This document shows positions 42,336 through 56,100 of a stretch of 64,000 nt of DNA, in pieces. The notes under the pieces were generated by a model, which saw only the letters and a list, made by a program, of their open reading frames with translations, was not told the origin of the DNA and searched no databases. The translations under genes were made by a program, and so were the position numbers. Numbering within the stretch: the stretch's first letter is position 1; every line of letters starts with the position of its first letter. This DNA comes from Pagrus major (Eukaryota > Chordata > Actinopteri > Spariformes > Sparidae): positions 17,680,197 to 17,744,196 of the forward strand of contig NC_133230.1 of NCBI RefSeq assembly GCF_040436345.1. The letters are read 5' to 3'.

Positions 42336-45300
42336 CACTCTTACCTCCAGCTGGGTAAATATTTTCTTGATGTGGCGGTAGCAGCCCTCTGCGATGTCCA
42401 TGTCCTCTTCGTATGAGCGGCCCTTGAACACGGGCTGGGGGGCGTTGGAGAAGTACTTGTGGAAGGGAAAGTGTGCAGCCACAGCTTCCACCTCCACTTC
42501 CTTGCCCTGTTTGGGCCTTACTTTACTCATGTACTCTTCCCAGCGAGATATCACCTGTAGTGGGTGGGAAGAGAGCAGACAGTCAGTACTTTTCGAATAC
42601 TAAGGGGCTGTTATAGTCTGCGTTTAGTGTAGGCCTATGCCAGAGAATCCCACACATCCTTGAGGCTTGTATGAATTTATGGTTCTATGTGTTGATGCCC
42701 GTCTCACAGTGGGTGTTCTGCATGGCTCACAACCTAAATGATGCATTCTCTGTTTTTTCCCTATAATTATTTGACAAAACACAAGCAAAAACACATTACA
42801 CACAAAGGGACAAATGAGAACTGATAGCTTCACTTGTACAAAGGTGCCCCTGCTGAGCACCTAATAAACCAGCTTCCACCAAACAGCAGGGCAGTCTGGT
42901 TCTATAAATACTGTACCCCTGTGGAAAAACAACTTAAAGGATAACACTGATGAAAGTGCCAGAGGACTTAGCTTAATTATGTGTTAAGTATCTGTCTGTA
43001 TGGGCTATTAAGACCCCCATCTAAACCATAAGTATGTCTATGTGTGTATATTATCATTGATCACTGAGAGTAGTCTGCTCATGCTCAGATACACCACGCT
43101 AACAACTTCTTGACATTTGCATCCTCAAATGTCACAGAACTACAGTACTGCCAAGTTTCAACTCAAGAACTCATGAATTTGATGATATGTGGAGATTGGA
43201 TTCTCAATCCCAACCTTCATTTTAACTTCGGTGTGTGTTTGTGTGTGAGAGAGAGAAAGAGAGAAGTGACAGACTTCTGGCAAGGTGCAAAAATGGCAGC
43301 ATGAATATCTTCAAACATGAACTCAGATAACAGGGCCACTGTATAGTGTTTGTCTCACCATACAATTATCTGCTATGGGATATAGTCTGAGCTATGACCA
43401 CCTTTAAAAACTATGTTACTGTCATCTTTACACTGTTTTATATGTCTCAAATTACTGGTGTGATGTGATGCGTTACTTAAGTGAAAGAAGACGAAAATGT
43501 TGGATATTAACTTGAGCTGCTCATTACACCGAAGATAGACAGCTAGACCCTGCACGTCTTTATTTAGTGGTATTTCTCCTGTTGCCTGAGAGGACGGTGA
43601 TAATTAGGTGACAGGAATGAACACCAAGGGTTGAGACAGTTTCTTGTTATTTGCAGTTTACGTAAAAACAGCAGTAGGTCTGGGAGATGGAAATTGTATT
43701 ACTGTCTGGATATGATTGGCATGAATATTTCATTTGCACGTCGCAAAGAAACACAGTTAGGGCTAGTTATAGTCTTACCTGATAGAGGTAGAAGTGTCCA
43801 GCTGTCTCACAGGTGTAAGAAACATCTCCAGGGACATCCAAGCTCTCCTGTAACCTCCCCACCTCTCTGAGGAGCTCCAGTCGTCTGGCTAGGACATAGT
43901 TTACCCTGCCATATCTGGAGACAGACAGACAGCACAGCATAGTTAGTTAACAATTCAAACAGTTTACCTCTTTATAAAGGAACAAACAGTTAAAATCACA
44001 AGAAATTGTCGAGTATCACAGGTTAAGAATGATAGACTGGATAACCATTAGGAAGATGCAACCGGCTCATGATATGCGAATATCTAAACATAGACAGAAA
44101 TAAGCATAATTGTTAGGATATGTTGATTTGAGGAAATATATTTCACCAACACATGCAGGAAGATACAGATCATGGTCTCATTAATTCAAAAAGACACTGA
44201 CTCTATGAAGGCTGCTACTCTTATGTATTATTCAACTTCTGATGCACTGAGATTGACTCCCGCCTGCTCCTGTGCTCCAGTTTCAGCTTCAACAAGAACC
44301 AACTGGTGTCACGACCCCGGCCTACATGCTGGTTTGGCAAACCAGACAGAGACTTTTAACAAACTGCTGCCTATAACTAGAGGCACTGCCTCATGGTTGT
44401 ATGCCTCCACGCACCAGTCAAGTTGCAGTAATCACATATGAGTTGTTGCACAATTGCCAAATTTGGGTTTTGTGAGGTCACAGTGTTGACCTTTGACCAC
44501 CACAAATCTATTCAGATCATGCTTGAGCCCAAGGGGCTGTTTGTGCCAAATTTTGAAGAAATTCCCTCAAAGCGTTCTTGACATTTCATGTTCACAAGAA
44601 TGCAACAGATGGACGGACAACCTGAAAACATAATATTGTTTCTTCTTATTGTGGATTCAGACTTTGATAAACAGAAGAGTCAGTCTTGGTCTGATGGTTG
44701 TTATGTGATTGTGGTTAAATTACCACTGCTGTGTCTGTGCCCTTGGCTGAAAGGAAGTGTATTTAAAAGTAAATTATACTGTAAATATGACACAATGGAG
44801 CACAAAGGTTTAAAGAGGGCAATGACTGACCTTGACTGTACACAAAAAGTGTTAAAGTTCTATCATGTGTCCTATTGTGGAGCCAAACAATGCTGCTTAA
44901 AAGCAATTATCAGGTGGCAACAAGAAAAGCAGCATGTACAGGAAGACAGGAAGTGGGAGGGGTCACAGGGTAATACTAGAGGTGAACTCTATTTTTAGAC
45001 CCTCTGCAAAGATTCTCAGTCAGCAGATGACTCAAAGACAATCACAGTGCTCTGCCTGCTTGGCCTGAATAAAATTAAATAAAAATGGGGAGTGACCTTG
45101 CTTCCCAGGATGACAAACCTGTGAAGCATTCAGCTGCTGAGACAGAAAACCCAGAATAGACACACAGGTGTGAACAGTAGCATTTATCGAGAGGACTAGA
45201 TTTTTTCAAAATTATTGAACCTGAATGAGGATGCTGCATTTAATGTCTACCAAGAGCAAAAGTGACATTTTTTTGAGAGAAATATTTAACCTAGAACCTA

Positions 45301-47083
45301 TGGCACACATATAGACTGTCCACAAAATGTCTCCCCTTATAGCAGCCAACTTGCACTCTCAAAATCTCGTTAAAACAGCACAATATCCATCCTGAAATGT
45401 AGGGAGGCATTGTTAATTGATGGTGCTGTAGCTTTCCCTTTGTTAAGCATTCTGAGGAGCACTGCCTTCCACTTTGTCATCTCATATACAGTGTTAATTA
45501 AAACTCTCTGGCTCTCTCCTCTCGCTGGTGTCAGTGGGGTGGAAGGAGTGTGGAGTCTGCATGTTGTTATGAGGCAGGCGGGAACATATTCAATGCTGCT
45601 AGCTACAGCTCTTTCTTTTAAGTCTGTGTTGCTGCATAATTTAAGATTGTAACAGACTGCTTCCATGTGCAGACCCCAGTGCTGTTCATACTACAGTCAC
45701 ACAGTACACTGCGCAGTAGTCATAGACAAGTATAGCAACTGAGCGACATACGTCGCCCCTCCCTTCCTCCTCTGGAAGTGTTGCTAAGAGCTATAGGGTG
45801 CAATTTGCTCAGTGCCACAGATGGATAAGGTGGTAATTAACAATGTAGGCTATAACGCAACTATAAATAGTAACAGCATGAAAACTTAATATTCAATAAC
45901 ACTGAGCTATTTTTATTCAGGAGTTGGCTAAAGGGCTTTGCTAGCAAAAAAAAAAGAAGGTTGTGGCTGATTCATCTAATCATGGAGTTAAATATAACAG
46001 CAGTCATGTGGAACTGTAAATGTTTTGGGTATCTTGAGATAATCTCCCTTTCTTAAGTCTGACATGAGTGCTGAAAGTGTGCTCTTCTCTTTTCCCATCT
46101 CACTATGTCTCAGTAGCAAGGACTGAGTCACAATCCTTCAAGGCATCTCTCACACTCACACACAGTCAAACACACGCAACAGACAGTGGAGTTTACACAA
46201 AGGCGTGGGTGAGAGAGCTGGAGAACTACTGGGGCTTCCTTAACGGGACTCTAGTGGTTCTTGTCTGAGGCCATTTGTTCTGTGCCCTGACACCAGTGCT
46301 ACGTGAAATAAAGGCAGCATCGGTTTTATGTGTCCATTAGGGTGTAGACAAAGAGACTTCTGAAACAACTGGTGTTAAAACTTTATGTTGGCCTCATTAA
46401 GTCACTGTCAGGTAATTACGTCCATCACAGATTTAAGGGTGGTCCTTTGTGACCTGATAAAATTCTAATGGTGTTAAAAACTAGAAATGAAACGTATTTA
46501 TTCATGTTATCATCCAGTCATTGTTGTAAATTAATTATTCAATAAAAGGGCTAATGCATCTGAAAGTTTGGAAAATGATTATATTATCATAACCACTGTA
46601 CTTAACGGTTTAACTTATACCAGAAGCCATAACTGTAACTACAGACTTACATGATCACAACACGCACATGACTGACCCTAAATTTAATTTCTAAATTGTT
46701 TAAGAAATGTATAATTATGACTTTTAATCAGCCCTGGAGAAATTTTCCAAAAATACATGATTTTTTCTTGTATTCCATGCCTGCAATAAATTCACCCATC
46801 TCTCTTCATACAGCTTGTTGCCATACTGCTTTTCTTGGAAATTATCCCCAAAATGGCTATTACGAGGTCATTTGTTGTGCAAAACAGTGATGACAGGGTC
46901 AGACAGGAACTGCCTGAGTGAAGAGCTGTAGGGAGGGATCCCTTTCACTGGAGCAAAGGCCTGAGAGGCCAACGATGCCGAATGAAGATAAACCAGGTCC
47001 ACGGTCCGGCATATAAGAGTATCAAGTAGCCCTGTCACTGTGCTGGCTCATACTAAGTATGTATTTGGGCAGCTGGGCTGTAC

Positions 47084-47145
<62 letters not shown>

Positions 47146-50100
47146 GTTGTCTGCTTTGATCAAACTGCAGTGTATATGCACTATAAGTCTGTGATGCACT
47201 TCCACGCATGCATGAAATCAAGCTGTCTCAGTTTTTACGTGTGCATTCCTGTTTGTTTAGGTGCATCAGTGTGTGTGATCTCTCTGAACCTGTCCCCTGC
47301 TGTCCTCACCTGCTGAAGTCCTTCTCAGTCTCCAGCTCCTCTTCTCCGTGGCCAAGACGCAGGAGGTGGCGCTCGTCGATGTCTAGAGCCATGATCTTTT
47401 CAAACAGCTGGTTCAGAGCCTGGTGTAGAGTCGTGGCAACAAAGTAAACATGATCAGATCTGGAAAATCCTTACTTTGATATGTGTGTGTAATTTGTCTA
47501 CCAACAGTACTTGTTCATATAAACATGTTTTGACTGCCTTCATTCTAATTCTTGATACAGTACCATTGATGCATCATATTTGAGGTATTTAGCATGCTAT
47601 AAAGCATGTGTATATTCCCGTATAAGGGATGTAAATTTAGGGGGGAAATTATTAACTCAACTATAAGGTTTTTCATCATTATATCAGCTATGCTTCTTGT
47701 GGCCAAGTTTCCTTTTGGCAAGCTTCCACTGGTCTAAAACAACAGCCGATTACTTTATGATTAAATACTGAGGGGTGGCAGACCAGGGCACAAGGGAGCT
47801 TAGATGTTAATTTTTCTTCCATGGTTTGAAAGCGACTCTAGTCTGATTAATAGGCAGCTCTGAGCACAAGCACTAAATTCTCCAGACAGCTAAACAGTTT
47901 TTTGAGCAGGGTGTTGGGGAAACTTTTCAGAGATCAGAGATGTATGCTGTGCTGGTTTATGCGTAGATGGACTGTGCGTGTGTGTGTGTGTGTGTGTGTG
48001 GGGAGCTAACCTGATTTGAGTGTGTCACTATGAGGGTCCTTTGCTCAGGAAAGTTGTGATAGAGGTTTGAGATGATCTGAACAGCAACATCTGTCTTTCC
48101 GGTACCTGGTGGTCCAACAACCTACAGAGGGGGTGTGAAGAAAGAGATGATAAATGTTAACAGAAAGAAGCAGAAGAGAAGATATGCACAATCAGAAGTT
48201 AGGTCACAGCACAAAGGCGCCTGCCTTAGAAACACCCTAGTGGTTGCGACAGCTAGGCCATTGGCTTGTCAGAATGGGCTAGGCTGGTGCGCCATCATTG
48301 GCAGTGCCAATGCAATGCAACAAGGCTGTGGTGTTGTCTGGCGTGCCAAAACCCCAGTGACTGTACAGATGGGCAAAGACACAGACAGCTACTAAAAATG
48401 GAGAAAAGCTAAAAGGAGACATAGCTATCTTTCAAGCCTAGTAGTACTTCATCCAATGATAATAAGCCTTGTATTAACTGAACTGGAGGGAATAGCACAT
48501 CCAATTTACTAAATAAATATTCATGAAACAGGTTGGTCTTGGTGTGGGTATCTCAGGTGAGTAATTTCTGCTGAAATAGTAAGCACAATTAGATACTCCT
48601 GCATAAATCAGTACATAATGAGCTCCTTGGTTTTCCTACATGAAAGTAAAGCAGACAGGGAGGAAGTGTGTGTTTGTTATGGCTGCTAACGACTGTAACA
48701 TGTGCTAGAAGGAAGGTTAGAGGGGTGAGGAGAGGTGCACAGAAAGGCATGCATGCATAGTTGTTTTACAACTCTGCTGATAGCCCACTTGCCATATTTA
48801 CCTCAGCTAGCTGCATAATAAATAACTCAGACATCACCGCCAGCTTCCAAACACCACATCAGAACACTACCTTTGTCAAAACAGTGCAATAACAGCGCGC
48901 TGGAATGAAATCGTTGTGGATGTGCATATGGACTGGGTGTATCCATAGCTGTAATCCTATGTCATTATATGTGTGGCAGAGTATTTCATGGGCAATGCCA
49001 AAATTACAGAGAGGAGTTCAGAGAAATTTGTCATCCCTCTACATGAGTGATGGAGATACGGACACCAAACAGCAGCATATTTACTGGTAAGGGAATTCCC
49101 TTGGTGTACATCATAAAGATTAATGGTTGCAAATCGCTGGCTTTAGAACAGCGAGCTGGAACAGTATGCACCTGCAGTATCAGCACTCACTGGACTGACT
49201 AGAGGCTTTGCTCAGAAGGTATCACACCCAATGATATGCCGGATGACTTTAAAACATAGCTTGCTCTCCTAATTTAGTCCCCTATGTTTGTAACTTTCAC
49301 TTTGTCAAAATTAAACATTAGTTTGTGTGTTACTTTAAAGTTAAAAATGTATAAAGTATCTTTTGTTTGTACTGCGATCAACTTAATCTTCTAATGACAA
49401 AAAGGAGTCTGTTGAAATCTTTTATATTTAAAATTGATCATTTATATCTTGCAGATTTTCTTTGGGTGGCTTTCAATCTTGAATCTTATGTGAGAAACAT
49501 AAAAATTAAAAACACAGAATACTTACCATGGTGAGTCCTGGCTGCATCCCAGCCCGAATGGCTTCAATCTGAGTAGGAGTGAACTGAATTGTATTCCTGT
49601 AAGAAATGTACATTGCTGATATTAATAAATCAAGTAATTAGTTGGAGCTACTGAATATCCTTGACGGCATAAACAAATTTGTGATCAAATCCTTTCATTA
49701 GCTTTTTTTTTTAAAGAGATGCTTAATGCTGCAAGTTTTGTTGTGATGTTTTTGAGACCATCTTTAAAGATTGTTAAGCCGGAGATTCCCCACGGACATG
49801 TTGTTTCTATCAAGATTTAAATATCAAAGTGCAAACTGAACATGCTAAAGCACCAAAAGATAAATCTTAAACTTTCATGAAGGGCAATTATTTTTTTGGT
49901 GTTATTAGTACAGGAATATTAAAGCGCTCTCTGTTCACCTTTAATTGCATAAAATCTTCCAAGCGTCGGCATAACAACGACCAAAATAGCACCACAAGAT
50001 TACATGGCAAACAAGTCAGAGGAAATACCATGGAGACAGGCGCAGACCAACAAAATACTCAGAGGCTCAGAGTAGGGTACCTTTAATAAGCATTTTAACT

Positions 50101-53100
50101 GGTGCATCTGTGCTGTTTTATAGGGTTCAAAGTTATTATGAGGTTATGGATGTAAAATATGCTGCTATATAATTCACACTTTCAGCCAGAACTCGAGAAT
50201 GAGGGTTAATGTACTGCATATTCAGTGAGTGCTATTTAAGGTCAGAGAAAGTCAAAGTTTAACCAAACACTGAACAACTTTTGGACCCCTAATCCCATTA
50301 GGTTGTGAAGGGTAAAGCCTGAGTAATGGCCTTGAACTCCTACCGTTTGGGCTGGTTGTAGGGATACGGTCCACGGTTCGGGGTGACATAGGGCTCAACG
50401 ATTAAGGTCATGTCTTCTGCTTTGTCCTCCACTTCTTCATCAGCCTTTCTCTTCTTCCCTTTGTCTGCTTTGTTTGAGATGGGAAACTTAATTCTGGTAA
50501 AGCAAACGGAAAAAGACAAAGAGGGATTATTATGGCCATTATATAATATAATAGAAATCAACTTCAACTCGTGTCTTTATCATTTAATTATTGGATCTTT
50601 GAGTTTCACCTGAAAGGGAAGACTTGCAGTTCGGGGTTCTCCTCTGTGACCTTGATGGTATAACCAGGGAAACATGAACGCAAATGGTCCAGAGACAGAA
50701 AGGTGTCATTGAAGTCCAGGGTGGATATCTGGTTAGGCATTTTGGAGTAGTGGGCACTGCCTGGGTCGCCATAGCCAAGGATAATGTCGTGAAGCCAGTC
50801 AGGGACAACACACTCTGTGTTCATCAGGTTTCTGATGGTCTCCAGCACAGCCTAACACAGACAAAGACATGAGATGGAAATCAACCGATAGATTGACACT
50901 TAAATTTAATGCTTAATACTTTTTACGATATTTTTTTTACCATATTTTAAAATTATTTTTACCAACAGGTAGGTGCAATTTTAAAGCAAAAAGAAAGAAT
51001 TAGGACGAGTGGTAGGTTCAAAGAGTTGTAACGTCAGAAAATTTTACTTTCATGTGAAAGAGTTTGACTAATTCTGACCAAAAAACAAGTTAAAGAAAGG
51101 ATGAATGGAATTACATAAACGTTTTGTGGCAATTAAGACCTCACAAATTCAAATATATGAATATTTAATGACCATTAAGGCCTTATATTTATAAAAATGC
51201 AATTTAAGACTTTTATAGATGTGAAGATACCCTGTAAAAACAAAAATACAATTAATAATAATTTGAAGGTAAAAAAATTCAACTAAATGAGGCAACAGAC
51301 AACTATCCCATTAGAGGTGGTTCTGCTGGATAACAATAGCTGCGTGGTGGGCTGATGGGACAGCAGGTAATTTGTATGTCTGTCAATTACATTTTAATGA
51401 GCTGCAACCTGTCTAATACCCTCAGCAGCGTCAAACATTGGGTGGGGAAACATGTTAACTTTTATCTGTGTCACACATCAAAGATAGAGAAGAATGTTTC
51501 TTGAATACCCATTAGTTCCCGTGCTTTTCAAATTCATAAAAAAAGAAACACTTCAAAATTATCTGTCATTTCTCCCGCTGTGAGAGACAGAAATGGGTGG
51601 GCAGAATTGGAAACAGCAGATTTGACAAAGCATGTCAAGTATGAGATAAAAAGCAATTAACATTCAAAAGAAAAACAACATGAGACAGATGGGAGAAAAA
51701 GTTTCACACTCACACATGGATAACTTTACTGTGACCTGCAGTCAGCTGAGGGCACCTGTATGTTATACTGATAAAATAACATGCTTTCCTACAGAAAGAA
51801 TAACAGTGCCTTGCTACCATGAGGGGATTCTTTAAGGTGAGAGAGAGGTGGGGGTAAATATCACATGAATATCCAGTGAGAAGTGTCTCTCACTGGGATC
51901 ATTGAGAGGGCCTTGAGTGGTTGGTAATCTCAGAGCTGCCCTGGCCCCAACCTCACAGATGCAATACCCAAGAGAGTATAATATGTGCGATACATCACTC
52001 TGGGGTGGTGTTGGTAGGACCAGAGCTCAAGGTCTGAAGATAAAGCACTCACACACAATGTAGAGTGAGTCAAACCTTGAAATTGTTCTCCTTGGGTTTG
52101 CGTCTCATGATGATGTTGAAAGTCTCATATGGGTCTTCGGTGGCACTCTGGATACTGCTGGTCATGTCCTGTTGATACTGGTTTGGATCCAGCCATACAC
52201 GGAATGTTCTGGCGTCTCCTCGCAGCTTGGGCTTCGGGTCAGGCCCTAGAACAGAGAGGCAGGGAGAATACTTGTTACAGCAACAGAGTAATGATGGTGG
52301 CCTTTAGTGATAAATAGACAAGGAAGAAATCTAAATTTGTCTGTGATATATCAAGTCAGTGTTACATGATGTTAACTACAGCGGCAACAATAAGTTGTTT
52401 CATTTATTAAAAAAAAAAAAAAGGTGATTAATCAATTTATAGTTTCAGGCATTTTTCACATAAAATGTCAAACGTGCTGGTTCCACCTTCTTAAATGTAA
52501 GGATTCATTTTCTTATTCATTTTTCATAATGAATGATGAGTCTTTGGGTTTGGACTGCTGGTTTGTCCAAATACGCAATTTGAAAGAGTCACTTTGGTCT
52601 CTGGGATTTTATAGCCAAAACGACTAATTGATATTTGTTAAAATGATTATTAGTTGCTGCCGTATCATGAACCTAAATGGCCCGTGGCAATAAGACAATG
52701 ATGTGGTAGCTCACTCTTTATTCGTTAATGTATGTATTGATGATTTTAGCATAGCAAGCCATTTTGGCAGCTTTCTGGACTAAACAGGACAATAAAAGAA
52801 AATGGTATGGTGTGGCTTTAGAAATACATGGGTCAAATTAAAGTTGATTGGATAAAGTGGACAGGGATACCACATTTCCTCTCTTTTACTGCATGAGCAG
52901 GTGGAGGAGAGACATGGTCTACAGACCAAACACTATTAATAGTGATTCCTGTGTGAATATAGAGCTTTCTAACACTTATTTTTAAGCAAACATCACTTAC
53001 AGCAGCTTTAACTCTGATGGGTCAGTTCTAAAACCATGATTTCAATAGCCATTCATATCCTGTCCTTACATTAAAAAAATAAAACCCTTTAAAAAGAGCT

Positions 53101-56100
53101 CACCTTGGCTTGCCTTGCTACAGTACTATGCCTCCCCAGGGACAGGAATTAAATGTAGATGCTTGACTGACAGGCCACAGGCTTTAGGCTTACTCCCATA
53201 GGGTGCGTGAGTGGAGCAGCAAGTGCAGCTTTCACAGATGTCTAAATAGATTCTTGTATGGAGCCGCAGGTCACAGAGTAGGAGAGTGAAACTCAATCCT
53301 GTTGGCCTCTGGTGTGTGTCTGTGTGTGTGTCTGTGTGTGTGTGTGTGGGCTCATAAATGTGTACATCTGTACAGTTATGTGGGGATTGTCAAATCCGCC
53401 TTACTGAGAGGAGTGTGGCGATAGCTTAGGAGTTGAAGCTATACCCTTAACACCATGGGATAACAATGTGGAGAGCTGGGCCAAGGTGTGTGAGTATGTG
53501 TCATAGTATAAAACTGTCAGTTACTGAAAGGTAGGATTAAATCAGTACATGATTTAAATGTATGTTCCTTTAACTTGAATAGAATTTGTACGTTTGTAAC
53601 ATCCTATTTCTAACACATACACAAACGATACAGCTTTTAGAACAGGACATAAGTCAATTATAGTGTCTTAGAATGCACCTCCCAGCTCGTCTCCCCACAC
53701 CTCCACCAGGTGCCCTGTGATTTATGTGACACCGCCCCACCATCCTGTTAGCCAGAGTACCACTTAGCCCTGCTGGGGATCTGAAAGTTTAAACAAGCCT
53801 ACACTGGCAGGGCATGTTCCCCTGGCAGCATGTCTATTTAGAAAGCCCTGCCCTCTGCATATTTAATTCAAACAGATGAGGGAGGATAGGGGAAAGGGTG
53901 CTTCACTGCATGGACACATGTTCCCACAGGGGAAACACTTAGAATAACAGTGCTGCAGGCTAACTTGGGTGAACCAAACCCTCAGAGGGACTGCTTTGGG
54001 CCGTGAGGAAGAGCACGACATGGTAAAAGGAGGAGATCATGTTACTGTATAAACATATTTTACTTTCCAGGAAAGACCAGAGATTCGGTCTGAGGGGATT
54101 CAACCTGTGTGGAAATATGGTAGCTTACAGATACAATGTTTATACTGTGTCGGACCGGTTGCTCTACTCTGAGGTCCACTGAATGGTGCTATGCTGCCAT
54201 ATGTCTTATATTTGTTGTATTTTACCTATTTAATTAATGTTTGGACTGATAGAGCAGACATATTAAGACCATTTTGTAGTTAGGTTAGGGTTTTTTGTTT
54301 TAGGTGTAAATGTCACAGTATCATACATTAACCTTTTAAAATCTAGACAGCGTGCTGGTGTACATAGGTTTTAAATACCATCTGCTTAGGGTCTGAGCCC
54401 CTATTTTCTTAAAGGAGCAAGTTGTTAAATATAGCCAGAATTTTAGTCTAAACCATTAAAAAAAAAAAAAAAAAAAAATTCAAACTAATATTACAACAAC
54501 AGTGTTGATGTCATGTCAAAGGCATATATGTGCTGTGTTGAGGAAAGGTCTTATGCAGTTAGCATGCTAATCAGCTAAACCTGGCAATACTCTGAAAGCC
54601 TCCATAGTTTCAGCTGGGAGATGGATGCCAGCTGTTAGCGTAATAAATTAAAAAAATAAACACAAACAAAATGTCAAGAAATTAAAAACTATTACTTAAA
54701 GTTTCCCTAGTAAAAAGAAAAACAGAGCCATATTAGCTAACAGTAACCATCTACATCCAATGATGGCTACCAAAGAGCAGCAGTTGTCGGTTACTCTGCC
54801 GTTATGCTGGCCACAATATTTTTGGAGCTACCTTCCGAATTCTAGCCATATTTTACAAATTACACCTTGAAGCTTCAGATAATCTTTATTGTTTTGTGTG
54901 ATTGTAGTTGTGTTAAACTGTTTAATAAATAAACTACGGCTAAACTGAGCTGAAAGCCGGAACCTACCGTCTTCCAGAGACAGAGGTGAGTGTTTCCTAT
55001 ATGACACATGACTGTATTCTGCAGGACAAGCACATTCGGTGTTCTCTTACAGAAGCATCTATCCCGATATAGCCAATGCAGCTCTTCAGTTAAATCCGAT
55101 AAATAAAGCAGGGGGCAGGGCCCAAAGCTCTCAGGTGTTGATGTCGACCTCAGGTTAATGGAATGCTAATGTGACCAGGTCAGGTCTCTCTGTGACTGTC
55201 ACCATGACAACACAAGTCTGACCCTCTCCCGAGCATCTGTCGGTGGGGTTGTATGGAAGGTCTGATGGGTGGATGGATGTCATGTGTCACTGTGCGTGTG
55301 TGTGTGCAGGCAGGGGCATATATGAGCATACCTTCTTCAATGACGCGCCCCTTGTCATCCAGCATACCCTGCACCTCGCAGCCTCTCACGTACACCAGGC
55401 CGGTCTGCTCCACAAAGGGCTGGCGCCGGTCAAAACGCGTGCCGTAGGGCAGGTTGGGCCGCACCGTGATCAGAAAGCAAACGTCATGCTTCCGCAGCCC
55501 TGTGGGGAAAAGAGTATGGAGAGACGGGTTAGAGTAAGAGAGAGAGAGAGAAAGGGTTTTAGAGAAAGAGTTATAAGGGAGAAAGAGAGGTGATGGGGGA
55601 GCGAGACAGAGTAGTAGTGTGGCGGAGTTTAGAGATGCAAGAGAAACCACTCTGTCAGCATTTGCCTGATCTTTAAAACATGAAGCTTTAATTATACGAT
55701 AGGGAAATGGCTAGTGGATGGAAGGAAGTTATACTTCATACCACCACTGAATTACAAATTGAAAAAAAACAAACATTAAAGCGGGTATGAAGAAATTGAA
55801 AACATCAATTTGGGATACATTAAGCTAACTTTTTAAATATCCAGTTATCCCTCCCATTACTTCCACACCACTTGTCTGATGAAAGAACCCATTTATTTTC
55901 TATATTAATTAGTGCAATACACAATTGGCATACATCAGAGTGTGAACATATCCTATATCTTTCTCTGGAGAGCTATAGCAAATGGCTTCGTTGCGCTTTC
56001 TATGTCCCATTGAATCAATATCTTTCAAGGCTGACAAGCTCCTGTTAACATTATCTACAGTGCTCTTATCAGCCGCACAGAGAAATAGAGGGGGAAAACG

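Noticed and set aside
44588-44998. 136-codon plus-strand frame in an aqr intron
   Set aside because: It begins inside a known dispersed repeat and shows no recognisable protein features.
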